64,000 nt of DNA from Nitrospira sp. (GTDB taxonomy: Bacteria > Nitrospirota > Nitrospiria > Nitrospirales > Nitrospiraceae). The stretch spans positions 310,001-374,000 of the forward strand of contig JARFXO010000003.1 in NCBI GenBank assembly GCA_029194665.1, written 5' to 3'. Position numbers and translations under genes: made by a program. The notes below the pieces were generated by a model that saw only the letters and a program-made list of their open reading frames with translations, was not told the DNA's origin and did no database searches. This document shows positions 31,837 through 40,891 of this stretch, one piece after another (the first letter of the stretch is position 1; every line of letters starts with the position of its first letter).

Positions 31837-34578
31837 TCAGGTTGCGGACATAGCACGGAGCTGCCGTTCGCTCTCGGCCAGGAATGCACGATCGCGCGAC
31901 AGCGTCTGCACTCGCTTCTGATGCTCGGCAATCACGTCGGGCGGAGCTTTCGACACGAACTCGGTATTTTTGAGTTTCCCCTCGACGCGCTGCAATTCCT
32001 TGTCGTTCTCCGTGAGTTGTTTTGTCAGGCGCTCAATTGCTTTCTTCAGGTCGACGTCCTCGGCGACTGCGATGCCTACCGAGAGGCCTTCCAGAACAAG
32101 TCTCAGTAATCTTGCCGCCGGCCAATCACGCGGCGAACTCACTTCAATGGTGCCACGGCTGAGGTGGACCAGGTGTTGTTGTAACTCCTGGAGCCGACTC
32201 TGCTTATTGGGGTTGTCGTGTCCGACGTGAAACGGAATCTGCTGCCCATGTTGGTAATTCAAGAGAGCTCGACCGGTCCGTGCGAGCCCCACGGCTTGTT
32301 CAAGCAACGCGAAGTGCTGTTCTGCATCGGGCGCGGCCCATGCTTCGTCAGCGGTCGGATAGTTCTGCACGACGATGCTGGCTCCTTGATGGGGGATCGT
32401 CTGCCAAATTTCTTCCGTGATGAACGGCATGAAGGGGTGCAACAGCCGCATGGTCGTTTCCAGCGTTTCCACGAGAGTGTGTCTGGTGCTTGCTCCATCC
32501 GAGTGGTCAGGGGTTTGCAAAACCGGTTTGATCAATTCCAGGTACCAATCGCAGTACTCATGCCAAATGAACTGATAGAGGACTGTTGCCGCACGATCGA
32601 ATCGGTATGATTCCAACTCCGTCGTGACGGCGCGGATGGTATGGGCGAGGCGACTCAAGATCCACCGGTCGGGGAACGTCCGTTGCGCCGGCGGGAGAGC
32701 GGCGCGCGGTCCGTCGAGATACATCAACGCAAATCGTGCGGCATTCCAAATCTTATTGGCAAAATTCCGGTAGCCCTCGATCCGTTCTTCGGCCAGTTTG
32801 ATATCGCGTCCCGGCGAAGCCATTGAGGCAAGAGTGAACCGAAGGGCGTCGGTCCCGAATTGATCCATGACATGCAGCGGGTCGATTACGTTGCCCTTGG
32901 ATTTGCTCATCTTCTGGCCTTCTGCGTCGCGGACCAAGGCATGGATATAGACTTCTTTGAACGGCACATCTCCCATGAACTTGAGCCCCATCATGATCAT
33001 GCGGGCCACCCAGAAAAATAGAATGTCGAGACCAGTGACCAACGTGGAAGTCGGGTAATAGACCTTGAGTTCAGGCGTCTGGTCCGGCCATCCCAGAGTC
33101 GAGAAGGGCCAGAGGGCAGAGGAGAACCAGGTATCGAGCACGTCGGGATCGCGATAGAGGTCCTTCCCGCCACATGAAGGGCAATTCGTTGGAGCGGTTT
33201 TAGATACTATAGGAGATGCTCCTGGCAAGATGGTCGTTCGGGTTGCTGTGCGGATGATCTGCTTGGCATTGCAGCTGAGACAGTACCAGGAAGGAATTTG
33301 GTGTCCCCACCAAATTTGCCGTGAGATGCACCAATCTTTGATTTCTCGCATCCAGCCAAGATAATTGTTGGTCCAGCCTTCCGGGACGATACGAATGCGT
33401 CCCTCCTCTACCGCCTTCATCGCGGGGGCGGCCAGAGGCTTGATATCCACAAACCATTGAGGTGAGAGGTACGGTTCCACGACGGTCTTGCAACGGTAGC
33501 ATTTTCCGACGGACATCTTGTGGTCCTCTGTTTTCTCAAGCACCCCTTGTTGTCGAAGCAGTGTTTCGACTTTGGGACGCGCTTTGGAAACAGAAAGGCC
33601 ACGGAGCAGTTCCACCACGGATGATTCGACAGCCGCTTGTTGCATGCCACCAGCATCGAGCAATGCGGCATGGTCGAGCACTGCAAGTCGAGGAAGTTTG
33701 TGCCGCTCCCCCGCTTCATAGTCGTTGAAGTCGTGGGCCGGAGTAATCTTGACGGCGCCGGTGCCGAATTCCAGATCGACGAGGATCGAATCGCCGACGA
33801 TCGGAATCTCACGCGTCGTGAGCGGCAGGTGGACTTGCTTGCCGATCAAATGGCGATACCGAGAATCGTCCGGATGCACAGCCACCGCCGTGTCGCCCAG
33901 CATCGTTTCCGGCCGCGTGGTGGCCACGATCAGACTGCTGTTCGGGTCGTCCGCTAACGGATAGCGGAGGTGATAGAGTTTCCCTTTCACCTCCTCATGT
34001 TCCACTTCAATGTCGGAGAGGGCTGTCAGACAGCGCGGACACCAATTGATGAGCCGCTCACCACGGTAGATCAACCCGTCTTCATACAGCCGTACAAAGA
34101 CTTCGAGGACGGCTTTGGATAACCCATCGTCCATCGTATAGCGCAAACGGTCCCAGTCGCAGGATTCTCCCAGCTGCTTTTGTTGATTGACGATCGTGTT
34201 ACCCGACGTCGCTTTCCATTGCCAGACCCGTTCGACGAATCGCTCCCGTCCCAGCGACTCACGTGACAGCCCTTCAGCCATCAGCTGCTTTTCCACCACG
34301 TTCTGGGTGGCGATGCCGGCGTGATCGGTTCCGGGCAACCAGAGGGTATTGCGCCCTTGCATGCGCCGCCATCGGATCAGAATGTCTTGGAGTGAATGGT
34401 TGAGCGCATGGCCGACATGGAGTGATCCTGTGACGTTTGGTGGAGGGATGACGATACAATAGGGTTGGCCTGGTTGTTCCGGTGAGGCATGAAAGTATCC
34501 GCGCGTGAGCCATTCACGCGACCATCGGGTTTCGACGGTTTTCGGGTCATAGCCTTTTTCGAGTTGAAATGGAGCCAT
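31837..34578 (-). CDS. valS: Valyl-tRNA synthetase
   Basis: 913 residues. The class I signature appears as PPNVTGSLHVGHALNHS (HIGH variant HVGH) and GQKMSKSKGNVIDPLHVMDQ (KMSKS). The CP1 editing domain includes TTRPETMLGDTAVAVHPDD. Two zinc-ribbon-like Cys pairs (CYRCKT, CLSCNAK, CPSCGGK) and a C-terminal coiled coil (LKKAIERLTKQLTENDKELQ) are present. First gene of a four-gene minus-strand unit. Confidence 0.98.
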   Translation of the reverse strand: MAPFQLEKGYDPKTVETRWSREWLTRGYFHASPEQPGQPYCIVIPPPNVTGSLHVGHALNHSLQDILIRWRRMQGRNTLWLPGTDHAGIATQNVVEKQLMAEGLSRESLGRERFVERVWQWKATSGNTIVNQQKQLGESCDWDRLRYTMDDGLSKAVLEVFVRLYEDGLIYRGERLINWCPRCLTALSDIEVEHEEVKGKLYHLRYPLADDPNSSLIVATTRPETMLGDTAVAVHPDDSRYRHLIGKQVHLPLTTREIPIVGDSILVDLEFGTGAVKITPAHDFNDYEAGERHKLPRLAVLDHAALLDAGGMQQAAVESSVVELLRGLSVSKARPKVETLLRQQGVLEKTEDHKMSVGKCYRCKTVVEPYLSPQWFVDIKPLAAPAMKAVEEGRIRIVPEGWTNNYLGWMREIKDWCISRQIWWGHQIPSWYCLSCNAKQIIRTATRTTILPGASPIVSKTAPTNCPSCGGKDLYRDPDVLDTWFSSALWPFSTLGWPDQTPELKVYYPTSTLVTGLDILFFWVARMIMMGLKFMGDVPFKEVYIHALVRDAEGQKMSKSKGNVIDPLHVMDQFGTDALRFTLASMASPGRDIKLAEERIEGYRNFANKIWNAARFALMYLDGPRAALPPAQRTFPDRWILSRLAHTIRAVTTELESYRFDRAATVLYQFIWHEYCDWYLELIKPVLQTPDHSDGASTRHTLVETLETTMRLLHPFMPFITEEIWQTIPHQGASIVVQNYPTADEAWAAPDAEQHFALLEQAVGLARTGRALLNYQHGQQIPFHVGHDNPNKQSRLQELQQHLVHLSRGTIEVSSPRDWPAARLLRLVLEGLSVGIAVAEDVDLKKAIERLTKQLTENDKELQRVEGKLKNTEFVSKAPPDVIAEHQKRVQTLSRDRAFLAESERQLRAMSAT

Positions 34579-34723
34579 TGAATCAGGTCCAAGAGCGCGG
34601 GCAGCATCTTAGCACGTCCGTCTCGCTCAGAAAATGGCGTCATTGTCTGCTTGTGACCGTATGAGGCATGTGTTATACAGTCGCCCACACAGAGATGTTT
34701 AAACACATTGCGGTAGGAGGACT

Positions 34724-34837
34724 ATGGCACGAGGTCGTGAGAAGGATCGGAAGACGCGAAAGAAACACCGGAAGAATGTCAAACGGATGAAAGCCGTGGC
34801 CAAGGCTCGACGAGGGAAACGGGGTAAGAAGAGTTAG
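34724..34837 (+). CDS. Small highly basic protein (37 residues)
   Basis: MARGREKDRKTRKKHRKNVK, RMKAVAKARRGKRGKKS: more than half of the residues are Lys or Arg. A strong ribosome binding site (TAGGAGG, 34714-34720) lies 3 nt before the ATG, and the frame fills the gap between valS and the response regulator, overlapping the latter's stop codon by 4 nt. It could bind RNA or ribosomes like other tiny basic proteins, but I cannot assign a family. Confidence 0.65.
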   Translation: MARGREKDRKTRKKHRKNVKRMKAVAKARRGKRGKKS

Positions 34838-35979
34838 ATCTGAGAGGAGTCTGACGCTTCTTCAGTCTCGATCAGACGTTTGAGTTCAGCCTTGATGTGC
34901 TGCTCGGCGACATCAGGCACGATTTGCTGAACAGCTTGTTCGATGGTTTGTCCTATTGCGGCTCTCACCAAATCATTTGCCAGTAGCGGGGCCTGTTTCA
35001 GTACCGCACGTTGAAGCTCATCTTTGATCAGTTGATCGATCGTTCCTACCTGTTCTCGCACGACCGTAGGCAAGTGTTGATGGATTCCGGATTCGACCTG
35101 ATCCTTGACCAGTCGATCGACCGTCGTTCCGATGGAAGCTTTGGCTACATCGGATACGGTTTGCCGAATGATGGGTTCACCGGCCTCGAATTCTTTTCTG
35201 ATGAGTGCGGGCAATGTTTGAGAGACCAGAGGCCGAATGATCGTTGTGAGATATTCCTGAGAGAGGATGCTCCCGAGCTGTGCTTGCAACTCCTTCTGAA
35301 CGGTTGGTCGGACATGGGTTGCCAATTTCTCATCGATCACACGAGGGACCAGCTCGGCAAGACTCTGCTGGCTTCGTGTGGTCATCGATTGTAAGAGTTG
35401 GTCGAAGAGGCCCTTCATGGCATCTTCGGGGGCCGCGTGGGTGACTGGTGACGTCAATGATGCCATGGGTGAACTGCCAGGCTGGTCCATAACTTCCTTT
35501 TGACCGTCGTCACTTGCCGGGTGGTTGATCCCCTCATCATCGGAATTGGTCGAGGTCGAAGTCGGAGGCCAGACGCGGCGTTTCAGGCTCTTGCCGTTCG
35601 AGGCATCAGCTTGCTTCTGCTGAAGCGCTTTCAGCACGCCGAGCAAGTCCTCAGATTGAAACGGTTTCTTCAGGAATGCTTTGACACCCAACGTGCGAAG
35701 GAGGTTTTCGTCCGGGCGATCAGCCGGATTCACCAACGAAACGAGATAGGTTTCCGTCAGGTGGTCCAGATTGTTGATCTCCTTGCAAAACCCAGAAAAA
35801 GTCAGGTTGTCGAGATGGTAGTCCGCGATGATCAGAGAGGGAGAAGTTCGCCGAGCGGCCTCAAGGGCGGCTGGTCCGTCCTGAAATCCAACGACCTCAA
35901 ACCCTTCCGAGGTTGAGATCTGTTCCACCATCCGTCTCACCGCAGGGCTGCTGTCCACCACGAAGATCGGCGAAGCCAT
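34834..35979 (-). CDS. Response regulator with a long helical C-terminus
   Basis: About 381 residues from MASPIFVVDSSPAVRRMVEQ. The receiver domain (1-125) has LIIADYHLDNLTFSGFCKEI with the phospho-Asp, and VKAFLKKPFQSEDLLGVL with the conserved KP. The remaining 250 residues are amphipathic helices with repeating (ELVPRVIDEKLATHVRPTVQ, KELQAQLGSILSQEYLTTII, RPLVSQTLPALIRKEF) 'RPxV/xxxLPxxIxxE' units. This is a CheY-like receiver with an unknown coiled output. No kinase gene is adjacent. Confidence 0.85.
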   Translation of the reverse strand: MASPIFVVDSSPAVRRMVEQISTSEGFEVVGFQDGPAALEAARRTSPSLIIADYHLDNLTFSGFCKEINNLDHLTETYLVSLVNPADRPDENLLRTLGVKAFLKKPFQSEDLLGVLKALQQKQADASNGKSLKRRVWPPTSTSTNSDDEGINHPASDDGQKEVMDQPGSSPMASLTSPVTHAAPEDAMKGLFDQLLQSMTTRSQQSLAELVPRVIDEKLATHVRPTVQKELQAQLGSILSQEYLTTIIRPLVSQTLPALIRKEFEAGEPIIRQTVSDVAKASIGTTVDRLVKDQVESGIHQHLPTVVREQVGTIDQLIKDELQRAVLKQAPLLANDLVRAAIGQTIEQAVQQIVPDVAEQHIKAELKRLIETEEASDSSQI

Positions 35980-36120
35980 GAAAAAATCTCCCAACTTTTT
36001 GGTTTCTTCGAAGCTAGCAAGGGGGGTATTCTTTGTCAAGAAAACCATCGATCGAGGATTGGATCCACGAGGTATTTCGGCACGCGTCGGTTGTTGAAAT
36101 GAGATCAGCGTAGAGCCGTC

Positions 36121-36849
36121 ATGAGTTCATCGATCCGAGTTGTGTTTTTCGATGCAGCCGATACCCTTTTTCACGTGCAGGGATCAGTCGCTGAGATCTA
36201 TCTTCGACATGCGGTTGAGTTCGGCTTTCCACGGAAACCGGACTCGTTGGTCGCGATTCAACAAGCGTTCAGACGAGCGTTCCACGAAGCCCCGCCGCCG
36301 GTCTTTGCCGTGACTGAACCGGCACGAATCAAACAGAGTGAACGGCTGTGGTGGTTCGATATCGTTCATCATGTCTTCTATCGTGTGGGTATGTTCGAGC
36401 GATTCGACGAATTCTTCGATCACGTGTTTCGCGTGTTTGAGGACCATCGATCGTGGTGCTTGTTTCCTGAAACCGCTTCCACCTTGACTCGGCTCAAAGC
36501 ACGAAATCTGGAGCTCGGGATCATCTCGAATTTTGATTCCCGGCTATTTCCCCTGTTGCGTGGACTCGGAATCGCCGATGCCTTCGACACGGTGACGATC
36601 TCAAGTTTGGCTCAGGCCGCAAAACCGTCCCCACAAATCTTTCACATCGCGTTGGAGAAACATGCAGTCGATTCTGAGGAGGCCTTGCACGTCGGGGATA
36701 GTTTACGAGACGACGTGGAAGGTGCGGAGAAAGCCGGTCTTCAGGCCGTCCTGTTGGATCGTGACGGTAGGCAGCAGGAATCAAGCGGTGTTCAGATTAT
36801 CAGAAGCTTGGAAGGGCTGTTCTCGTTCCTAGACCGGATCGAGCAATAA
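36121..36849 (+). CDS. HAD-family phosphatase (HDHD3-like)
   Basis: 242 residues. Motif I is VVFFDAADTLFHVQGSVAEI, where the usual second Asp of DxDxT is Ala (DxAxT), as in HDHD3-like and phosphonatase-type members. Motif II is LELGIISNFDSRLFPLLRGL, motif III KPSPQIF, and motif IV ALHVGDSLRDDVEGAEKAGL. A helical cap follows motif I. It is a phosphomonoesterase of unknown substrate. It overlaps the convergent sirtuin gene by 21 nt. Confidence 0.9.
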   Translation: MSSSIRVVFFDAADTLFHVQGSVAEIYLRHAVEFGFPRKPDSLVAIQQAFRRAFHEAPPPVFAVTEPARIKQSERLWWFDIVHHVFYRVGMFERFDEFFDHVFRVFEDHRSWCLFPETASTLTRLKARNLELGIISNFDSRLFPLLRGLGIADAFDTVTISSLAQAAKPSPQIFHIALEKHAVDSEEALHVGDSLRDDVEGAEKAGLQAVLLDRDGRQQESSGVQIIRSLEGLFSFLDRIEQ

Positions 36850-37563
36850 CGGTACGAGATCTTTCGCGCGGCCCTGCAGTGAGACATCGACCAGCGGCGA
36901 CTGTGGGATGGGATCGAGGTTGATTTCGACGATGAACGCACCGCCTTCTTTGGCAATGGATGCGAACCCAGCAGCCGGGTAGACGACCCCGGAGGTGCCG
37001 ATGACGATCAGGATGTCGCAGAGTTTGAGTGCGCTAGCGCAGCGGTTGAGATCGTCGGCAAACAAGGATTCTCCGAACCAGACGATATGGGGCCGGAGCA
37101 GCGACCCGCAATCAGCACAGGACGGGAGGATGGCAATCGGCACATCGCGGTTGTTTGCGACCAGGCCACAGCCGGTGCAGCGAACTTTCCAGATGTTGCC
37201 ATGAATCTCAGAGACTTTCTGTGAGCCTGCGTCTCGATGCAACCCGTCCACGTTTTGAGTAATCAGCCAAAAATCCGGAGAGCGACGCTCGAGTTCGACG
37301 ATGGCTTTGTGTGCGGAGTTCGGCTGCTTTGTGGCGATCAGCTCGCGCCGCCAGTTGTACCACTCCCACACGAGGCGAGGGTCTCGTTCGAAGGCTTCGG
37401 GCGTCGCTAGGTCCTCGGCGCGAAAGTTCTTCCACAAGCCGTCCGTTCCGCGAAATGTCGGCACACCGCTGTCGGCCGAAATCCCGGCGCCGGTGAGCAC
37501 GGTGATGCTTCGGGCAGCGGAGAGTTGTTGTCTCACAATTCCAAGATCAGATCCGGGCGCCAT
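36829..37563 (-). CDS. cobB: NAD-dependent protein deacylase (sirtuin)
   Basis: 244 residues. ITVLTGAGISADSGVPTFRG (NAD-binding GAGxS), PNSAHKAIVELERRSPDFWL, ITQNVDGLHRDAGSQKVSEI HGN with the catalytic His, a zinc finger with two Cys pairs (CTGCG, CADCG), RPHIVWFGESL and VIGTSGVVYPAAGFASIAK are all present. It removes acyl groups from lysines using NAD. The class cannot be pinned down beyond a bacterial CobB type. Confidence 0.96.
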   Translation of the reverse strand: MAPGSDLGIVRQQLSAARSITVLTGAGISADSGVPTFRGTDGLWKNFRAEDLATPEAFERDPRLVWEWYNWRRELIATKQPNSAHKAIVELERRSPDFWLITQNVDGLHRDAGSQKVSEIHGNIWKVRCTGCGLVANNRDVPIAILPSCADCGSLLRPHIVWFGESLFADDLNRCASALKLCDILIVIGTSGVVYPAAGFASIAKEGGAFIVEINLDPIPQSPLVDVSLQGRAKDLVPLLLDPV

Positions 37564-37653
37564 GAGATGACCGATCTCCTAAGCACGGCTGTGTCGCCGC
37601 GCAACCGCATGCTATAGTACGAGCGTTTCACAGGCAACCATGAGGATGAGCGC

Positions 37654-39000
37654 ATGAAACAGATCTTGATAGTCGGCGCCGGCTCAGTCGGCGGGTTTTT
37701 CGGAGCGCGATTAGCCAAGCATAATCCGGACGTGTCGTTCTTGCTGCGGACGAAAACGCTGGCGGCGGTGAAACGCAACGGATTGACGATCCGCAGCATG
37801 GATGGAACATTTACGGTCAGGCCTCAAGCAGCCTCGGATGCACGTCAGATCCCTCGGCCGGATCTCATCGTGCTCGGCGTGAAAGCCTATGATCTCGACG
37901 AGGTCCTGAACCAAATCGAACCGGTGCTTAACGACAAGACCGTGATTCTTACCCTACAGAACGGAATCGATACCGAAGACCGTCTTCTCGCTCGAATCCA
38001 ACGGGATTGCGTGGTGGGCGGCGTCGCCTACATCTATTCCAAGATCGTCGAGCCCGGCGTGATCGAGCATTATAAAAAAGGATCTTTGTCGATCGGCGAA
38101 CTGATGGGACATGAGAGCGAGCGTCTTCTCGCTATCCGTGATCTATTCACCTCGGCCGGTATTCCTTGTCATCTGTCAAAGGACATTCGCCGTACGAAGT
38201 GGGAGAAGATGTGTTGGAACTGTGTCTTTAATCCCATCACCGTGCTCATCGACGACCATGTGGCCAAAGCGCTTGATCATCCAGAGATGACGGGTGTGAT
38301 CCGGCAGATCGTCGGAGAAGTTGCGGCAGTGTCGGCGACGATCAAAGTGCCGTTGCCTCCGGACATGGCGGAACGGGTTGTGAAAGCATCCCAGGAGATT
38401 CGCGATATTCATACCTCAATGTATGACGATTGGAAGGCGGGACGTCCGACAGAAATCGACTACTTGAATGGGTACATTGTGGAGCAGGGGCGCAAGTTGG
38501 GGATTCCGACACCGGTGAACGAAGCCCTGACGGCGATGATCAAGACGATCACGGAGAAGGAGCAGACTGATCAGGGGCGCGTGCGAATAGAGGGCGCTGT
38601 GGTTCAGCCCCTGTCCTTCGATCGTGCGGCGATCGCGTCATTACCGGCCGAGCATCATGTGGATGTTTCAACAGTCATGTCCGGTATGGAGGGACGTGGA
38701 ATTCGGTTGAAGGGGCTGCTCGATGTTCCAGCGTTGGCGATCGAAGCAAACCATGTCGTCTTTCATGCCTCGGATGGAAAGTATTCCGTCTGCCTCACGC
38801 TTGAGCAAGCCCGAGAGCACGGAATTCTTGTCTATGAGCTTGATGGAGACCGGCTGCCTGACACGAAGGGTGGCTCGTTTCGCCTCATTACGCCGGGACT
38901 GGAAGATCTCTGCGCCAATGTGAAAGGTGTGACGAGGATCGAAGTGACGAAAGGGCCAGGGCGTGACACGAGGCAAACGACTTGTCCTCCAAGGCCGTAA
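37654..39000 (+). CDS. panE: 2-dehydropantoate 2-reductase fused to a sulfite-oxidase-like domain
   Basis: 448 residues. Residues 1-315 are a complete PanE/ApbA: VGAGSVGGFFGARLAKHNPD (NADP-binding), LIVLGVKAYDLDEVL, LTLQNGIDTEDRL, RRTKWEKMCWNCVFNPITVL (catalytic Lys region) and RPTEIDYLNGYIVEQGRKLG. Residues 325-440 (VSTVMSGMEGRGIRLKGLLD, VVFHASDGKYSVCLTLEQAR, LVYELDGDRLPDTKGGSFRL, NVKGVTRIEV) resemble the molybdopterin domain of the sulfite oxidase/YedY superfamily, but without the Moco-ligating Cys in its usual place. PanE makes pantoate for CoA; the role of the added domain is unknown. Confidence 0.87.
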   Translation: MKQILIVGAGSVGGFFGARLAKHNPDVSFLLRTKTLAAVKRNGLTIRSMDGTFTVRPQAASDARQIPRPDLIVLGVKAYDLDEVLNQIEPVLNDKTVILTLQNGIDTEDRLLARIQRDCVVGGVAYIYSKIVEPGVIEHYKKGSLSIGELMGHESERLLAIRDLFTSAGIPCHLSKDIRRTKWEKMCWNCVFNPITVLIDDHVAKALDHPEMTGVIRQIVGEVAAVSATIKVPLPPDMAERVVKASQEIRDIHTSMYDDWKAGRPTEIDYLNGYIVEQGRKLGIPTPVNEALTAMIKTITEKEQTDQGRVRIEGAVVQPLSFDRAAIASLPAEHHVDVSTVMSGMEGRGIRLKGLLDVPALAIEANHVVFHASDGKYSVCLTLEQAREHGILVYELDGDRLPDTKGGSFRLITPGLEDLCANVKGVTRIEVTKGPGRDTRQTTCPPRP

Positions 39001-39014
39001 CCTGACCAAGGGCA

Positions 39015-39767
39015 ATGGTTCGCGTCGTTGCGCTTGGCGCCAGCAATCTGACACGTGGTTTCCAGACCATCGTTTCGACGGCTCGATCAGTATGGGGTCC
39101 AGACGTCGAAGTGCTGGCGGCACTCGGCCATGGTCGATCCTATGGAGCGCCGAGTCGATTTCTCTTTCGCACGTTGCCCAGTATCCTCAAGTCGGGTTTG
39201 TGGGCAGAGTTGGAGCGCCGCCCTCCAATGGTCACAAGGGGCCTTGTCATGGATGTCGGTAATGATATTCTGTATGGCTTCTCGGTGGAGCAAACGCTTG
39301 GATGGGTCGAGGAGACGCTCGTTCGTCTGAGGACTATCACGTGCGACATCGTTCTCACTGACTTGCCGCTTGCCAGCGTCCACCGCTTATCAAACTTCAA
39401 GTTTCTGATATTCCGCACAGTCCTGGTGCCGTTCTGTCGGCTCTCTCTGGCGCAAGTACTCGAACGGGCGGAGTTGGTTAACGAGGGGTTGACCAAGTTG
39501 TCCGCTGTCTACGACGCCAAATTGCTTCGGCTTGATCCAGCCTGGTATGGTTTCGATCCCATCCATGTGCGCCCTTCGCGATGGCGTTCGGCTTGGCGGC
39601 AAATTCTCGGGGCTCAGCCTGAAATGGAGGCGAGAGGTGGATCGGCGATTGAGAGCGTGAAATTGTACTTCATGCGTCCAGAGCGCCGCTGGTTGTTCGG
39701 TGCCGAGCAATTCACGCCGCAATCCGGCGTTGTGCTCCGATCCGGTGGGCAGGTGTGGCTGTACTGA
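39015..39767 (+). CDS. SGNH-hydrolase-like protein
   Basis: 250 residues. The four SGNH blocks are visible: VVALGASNLTRGFQ (Ser), ALGHGRSYGAP (Gly), LVMDVGNDILYGFS (Asn) and YGFDPIHVRPSRW (Asp-His pair). There is no signal peptide. It may be an esterase or acyltransferase. It begins 14 nt after the PanE fusion on the same strand and is likely co-transcribed with it. Confidence 0.75.
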   Translation: MVRVVALGASNLTRGFQTIVSTARSVWGPDVEVLAALGHGRSYGAPSRFLFRTLPSILKSGLWAELERRPPMVTRGLVMDVGNDILYGFSVEQTLGWVEETLVRLRTITCDIVLTDLPLASVHRLSNFKFLIFRTVLVPFCRLSLAQVLERAELVNEGLTKLSAVYDAKLLRLDPAWYGFDPIHVRPSRWRSAWRQILGAQPEMEARGGSAIESVKLYFMRPERRWLFGAEQFTPQSGVVLRSGGQVWLY

Positions 39768-39876
39768 TGAGGTGTTCAAGGTTGCGGTGGTGTCTTGAGT
39801 TTTACCGATGGTCAGAGGTATAGCACTCCACATGTCCTCGTAGTGCACGAGAGGGTTCATAAGCTTGACCGGTGGG

Positions 39877-40236
39877 ATGGAGGATAGATTGCCTGATAAC
39901 GCGTTTCACTATTCCCTGTTACTAAAAAGAGCGATCACAGGCCTCATTCTTGGCGTGATTGCAGGGGTGATTCAAGTCTGGCTTTTCAAGCGCGACCTTA
40001 TGCACCTCTGGGCATCGATTGCTGCCGGGGTGACCTATATGACCGCCTGGGTCGTCTTTACGGACTGGCTCAGACTTTCAGGTGGCAAGATCATTCTCGG
40101 CGCGGTCTCGGGTCTACTCGCGGCTGTTTTGTGGTGGGCAATTGCGGTCCATTCAGAGAATGCGTTCCTCCAGGCATCGGTGGCCGGCTTGTGTTTTGGT
40201 GCAGCCTATGCTTGGTCAGATCAGCGGATGACTTGA
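39877..40236 (+). CDS. Small integral membrane protein
   Basis: About 119 residues from ATG 39877 (a TTG at 39865 would add four). Four predicted transmembrane helices: LLKRAITGLILGVIAGVIQV, HLWASIAAGVTYMTAWVVFT, IILGAVSGLLAAVLWWAIAV and ASVAGLCFGAAYAWS. Family not recognised. It precedes a run of small exported or membrane proteins. Confidence 0.65.
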   Translation: MEDRLPDNAFHYSLLLKRAITGLILGVIAGVIQVWLFKRDLMHLWASIAAGVTYMTAWVVFTDWLRLSGGKIILGAVSGLLAAVLWWAIAVHSENAFLQASVAGLCFGAAYAWSDQRMT

Positions 40237-40339
40237 ATCTGCCGCTGCTTTATGCAGAAAATCGATGCAGGAAAGGTAGCCGGAGAGCACGGTATGCGTG
40301 GCGGGGTCGCATCCGGGTAGAAGATGCTGTTACGACCGC

Positions 40340-40368
40340 TTGTACACCCGGAGAAGCCGCAGTATATT
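40340..40368 (+). promoter_or_regulatory. Promoter of FHPP-family gene A
   Basis: TTGTAC (40340-40345), 17-nt spacer, TATATT (40363-40368). The ATG of the gene lies 9 nt after the -10 box, so transcription should begin at or just before it (leaderless mRNA). Confidence 0.6.
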
Positions 40369-40377
40369 GGATATGTG

Positions 40378-40653
40378 ATGTGTAGACACAGGCAAATGAT
40401 GAATTCGAACTACCTGGTTTTCTTTCTCTGCGTCTGTGTTCTGGCGCAGATGCTCGGAATGCCTATCACCTTTTTCAGCCTGGTCGCGTCGTCCGATGCA
40501 TCACTCATGGAATCTGTTTCTGAGGATTTCTCTTTTCCCCCAACAATCCCGAAACCGACAACGTCAAGGGCATGGAGTTCCAATCTCGATCGGCAATCGT
40601 TGCCATATGTTTGTGTCTTTGTGACCTCGGTTTTTCATCCTCCTCAAGCGTAG
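40378..40653 (+). CDS. FHPP-family small membrane/exported protein, copy A
   Basis: About 91 residues. A hydrophobic segment NYLVFFLCVCVLAQMLGMPI is followed by TFFSLVASSDAS, MESVSEDFSFPPTIPKP and a C-terminal TSVFHPPQA. Copies B (41239) and C (43533) share the pattern LCVCVLAQM(L/I)GxPxT, a short linker, ES-SEDFS-PP-P and a terminal VFHPP. No known family comes to mind. The ATGs at 40396 or 40399 are alternative starts, but neither has a ribosome binding site, and the promoter position favours the ATG at 40378. Confidence 0.7.
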   Translation: MCRHRQMMNSNYLVFFLCVCVLAQMLGMPITFFSLVASSDASLMESVSEDFSFPPTIPKPTTSRAWSSNLDRQSLPYVCVFVTSVFHPPQA

Positions 40654-40801
40654 CGTCAGTTTTGTTCCAGTACACTGAGCGGTGCGGTGCGTGGGCTTTT
40701 GTACTGCAGGTGCGGAGCAATCTCCGAACGTGGTGAGTTGAGATTTCTGATGAATTCTCAACATACCCGATAAAACCGACCGGACAAGGAGGTGACGAAC
40801 A

Positions 40802-40891
40802 ATGCCTGGCATGAACGATGCTCTCTCCTATATCTTTTTGGGCATCTTTGTGTTCGCGATCATTGCGTTCGCGCTATTCACTGCGGGCTAA
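40802..40891 (+). CDS. 29-residue single-helix membrane protein
   Basis: MPGMNDALSYIFLGIFVFAI, IAFALFTAG, one transmembrane helix. The ribosome binding site AAGGAGGTGA (40786-40795) is a perfect anti-16S match, 6 nt before the ATG, and is the strongest seen in this region. Size and topology recall tiny accessory subunits of respiratory complexes or transport regulators, but no partner is adjacent. Confidence 0.65.
   Translation: MPGMNDALSYIFLGIFVFAIIAFALFTAG

Noticed and set aside
36829..36849. Overlap of HAD and sirtuin genes as a functional link
   Set aside because: The genes are convergent with a short tail overlap, which is common and does not imply a shared function.
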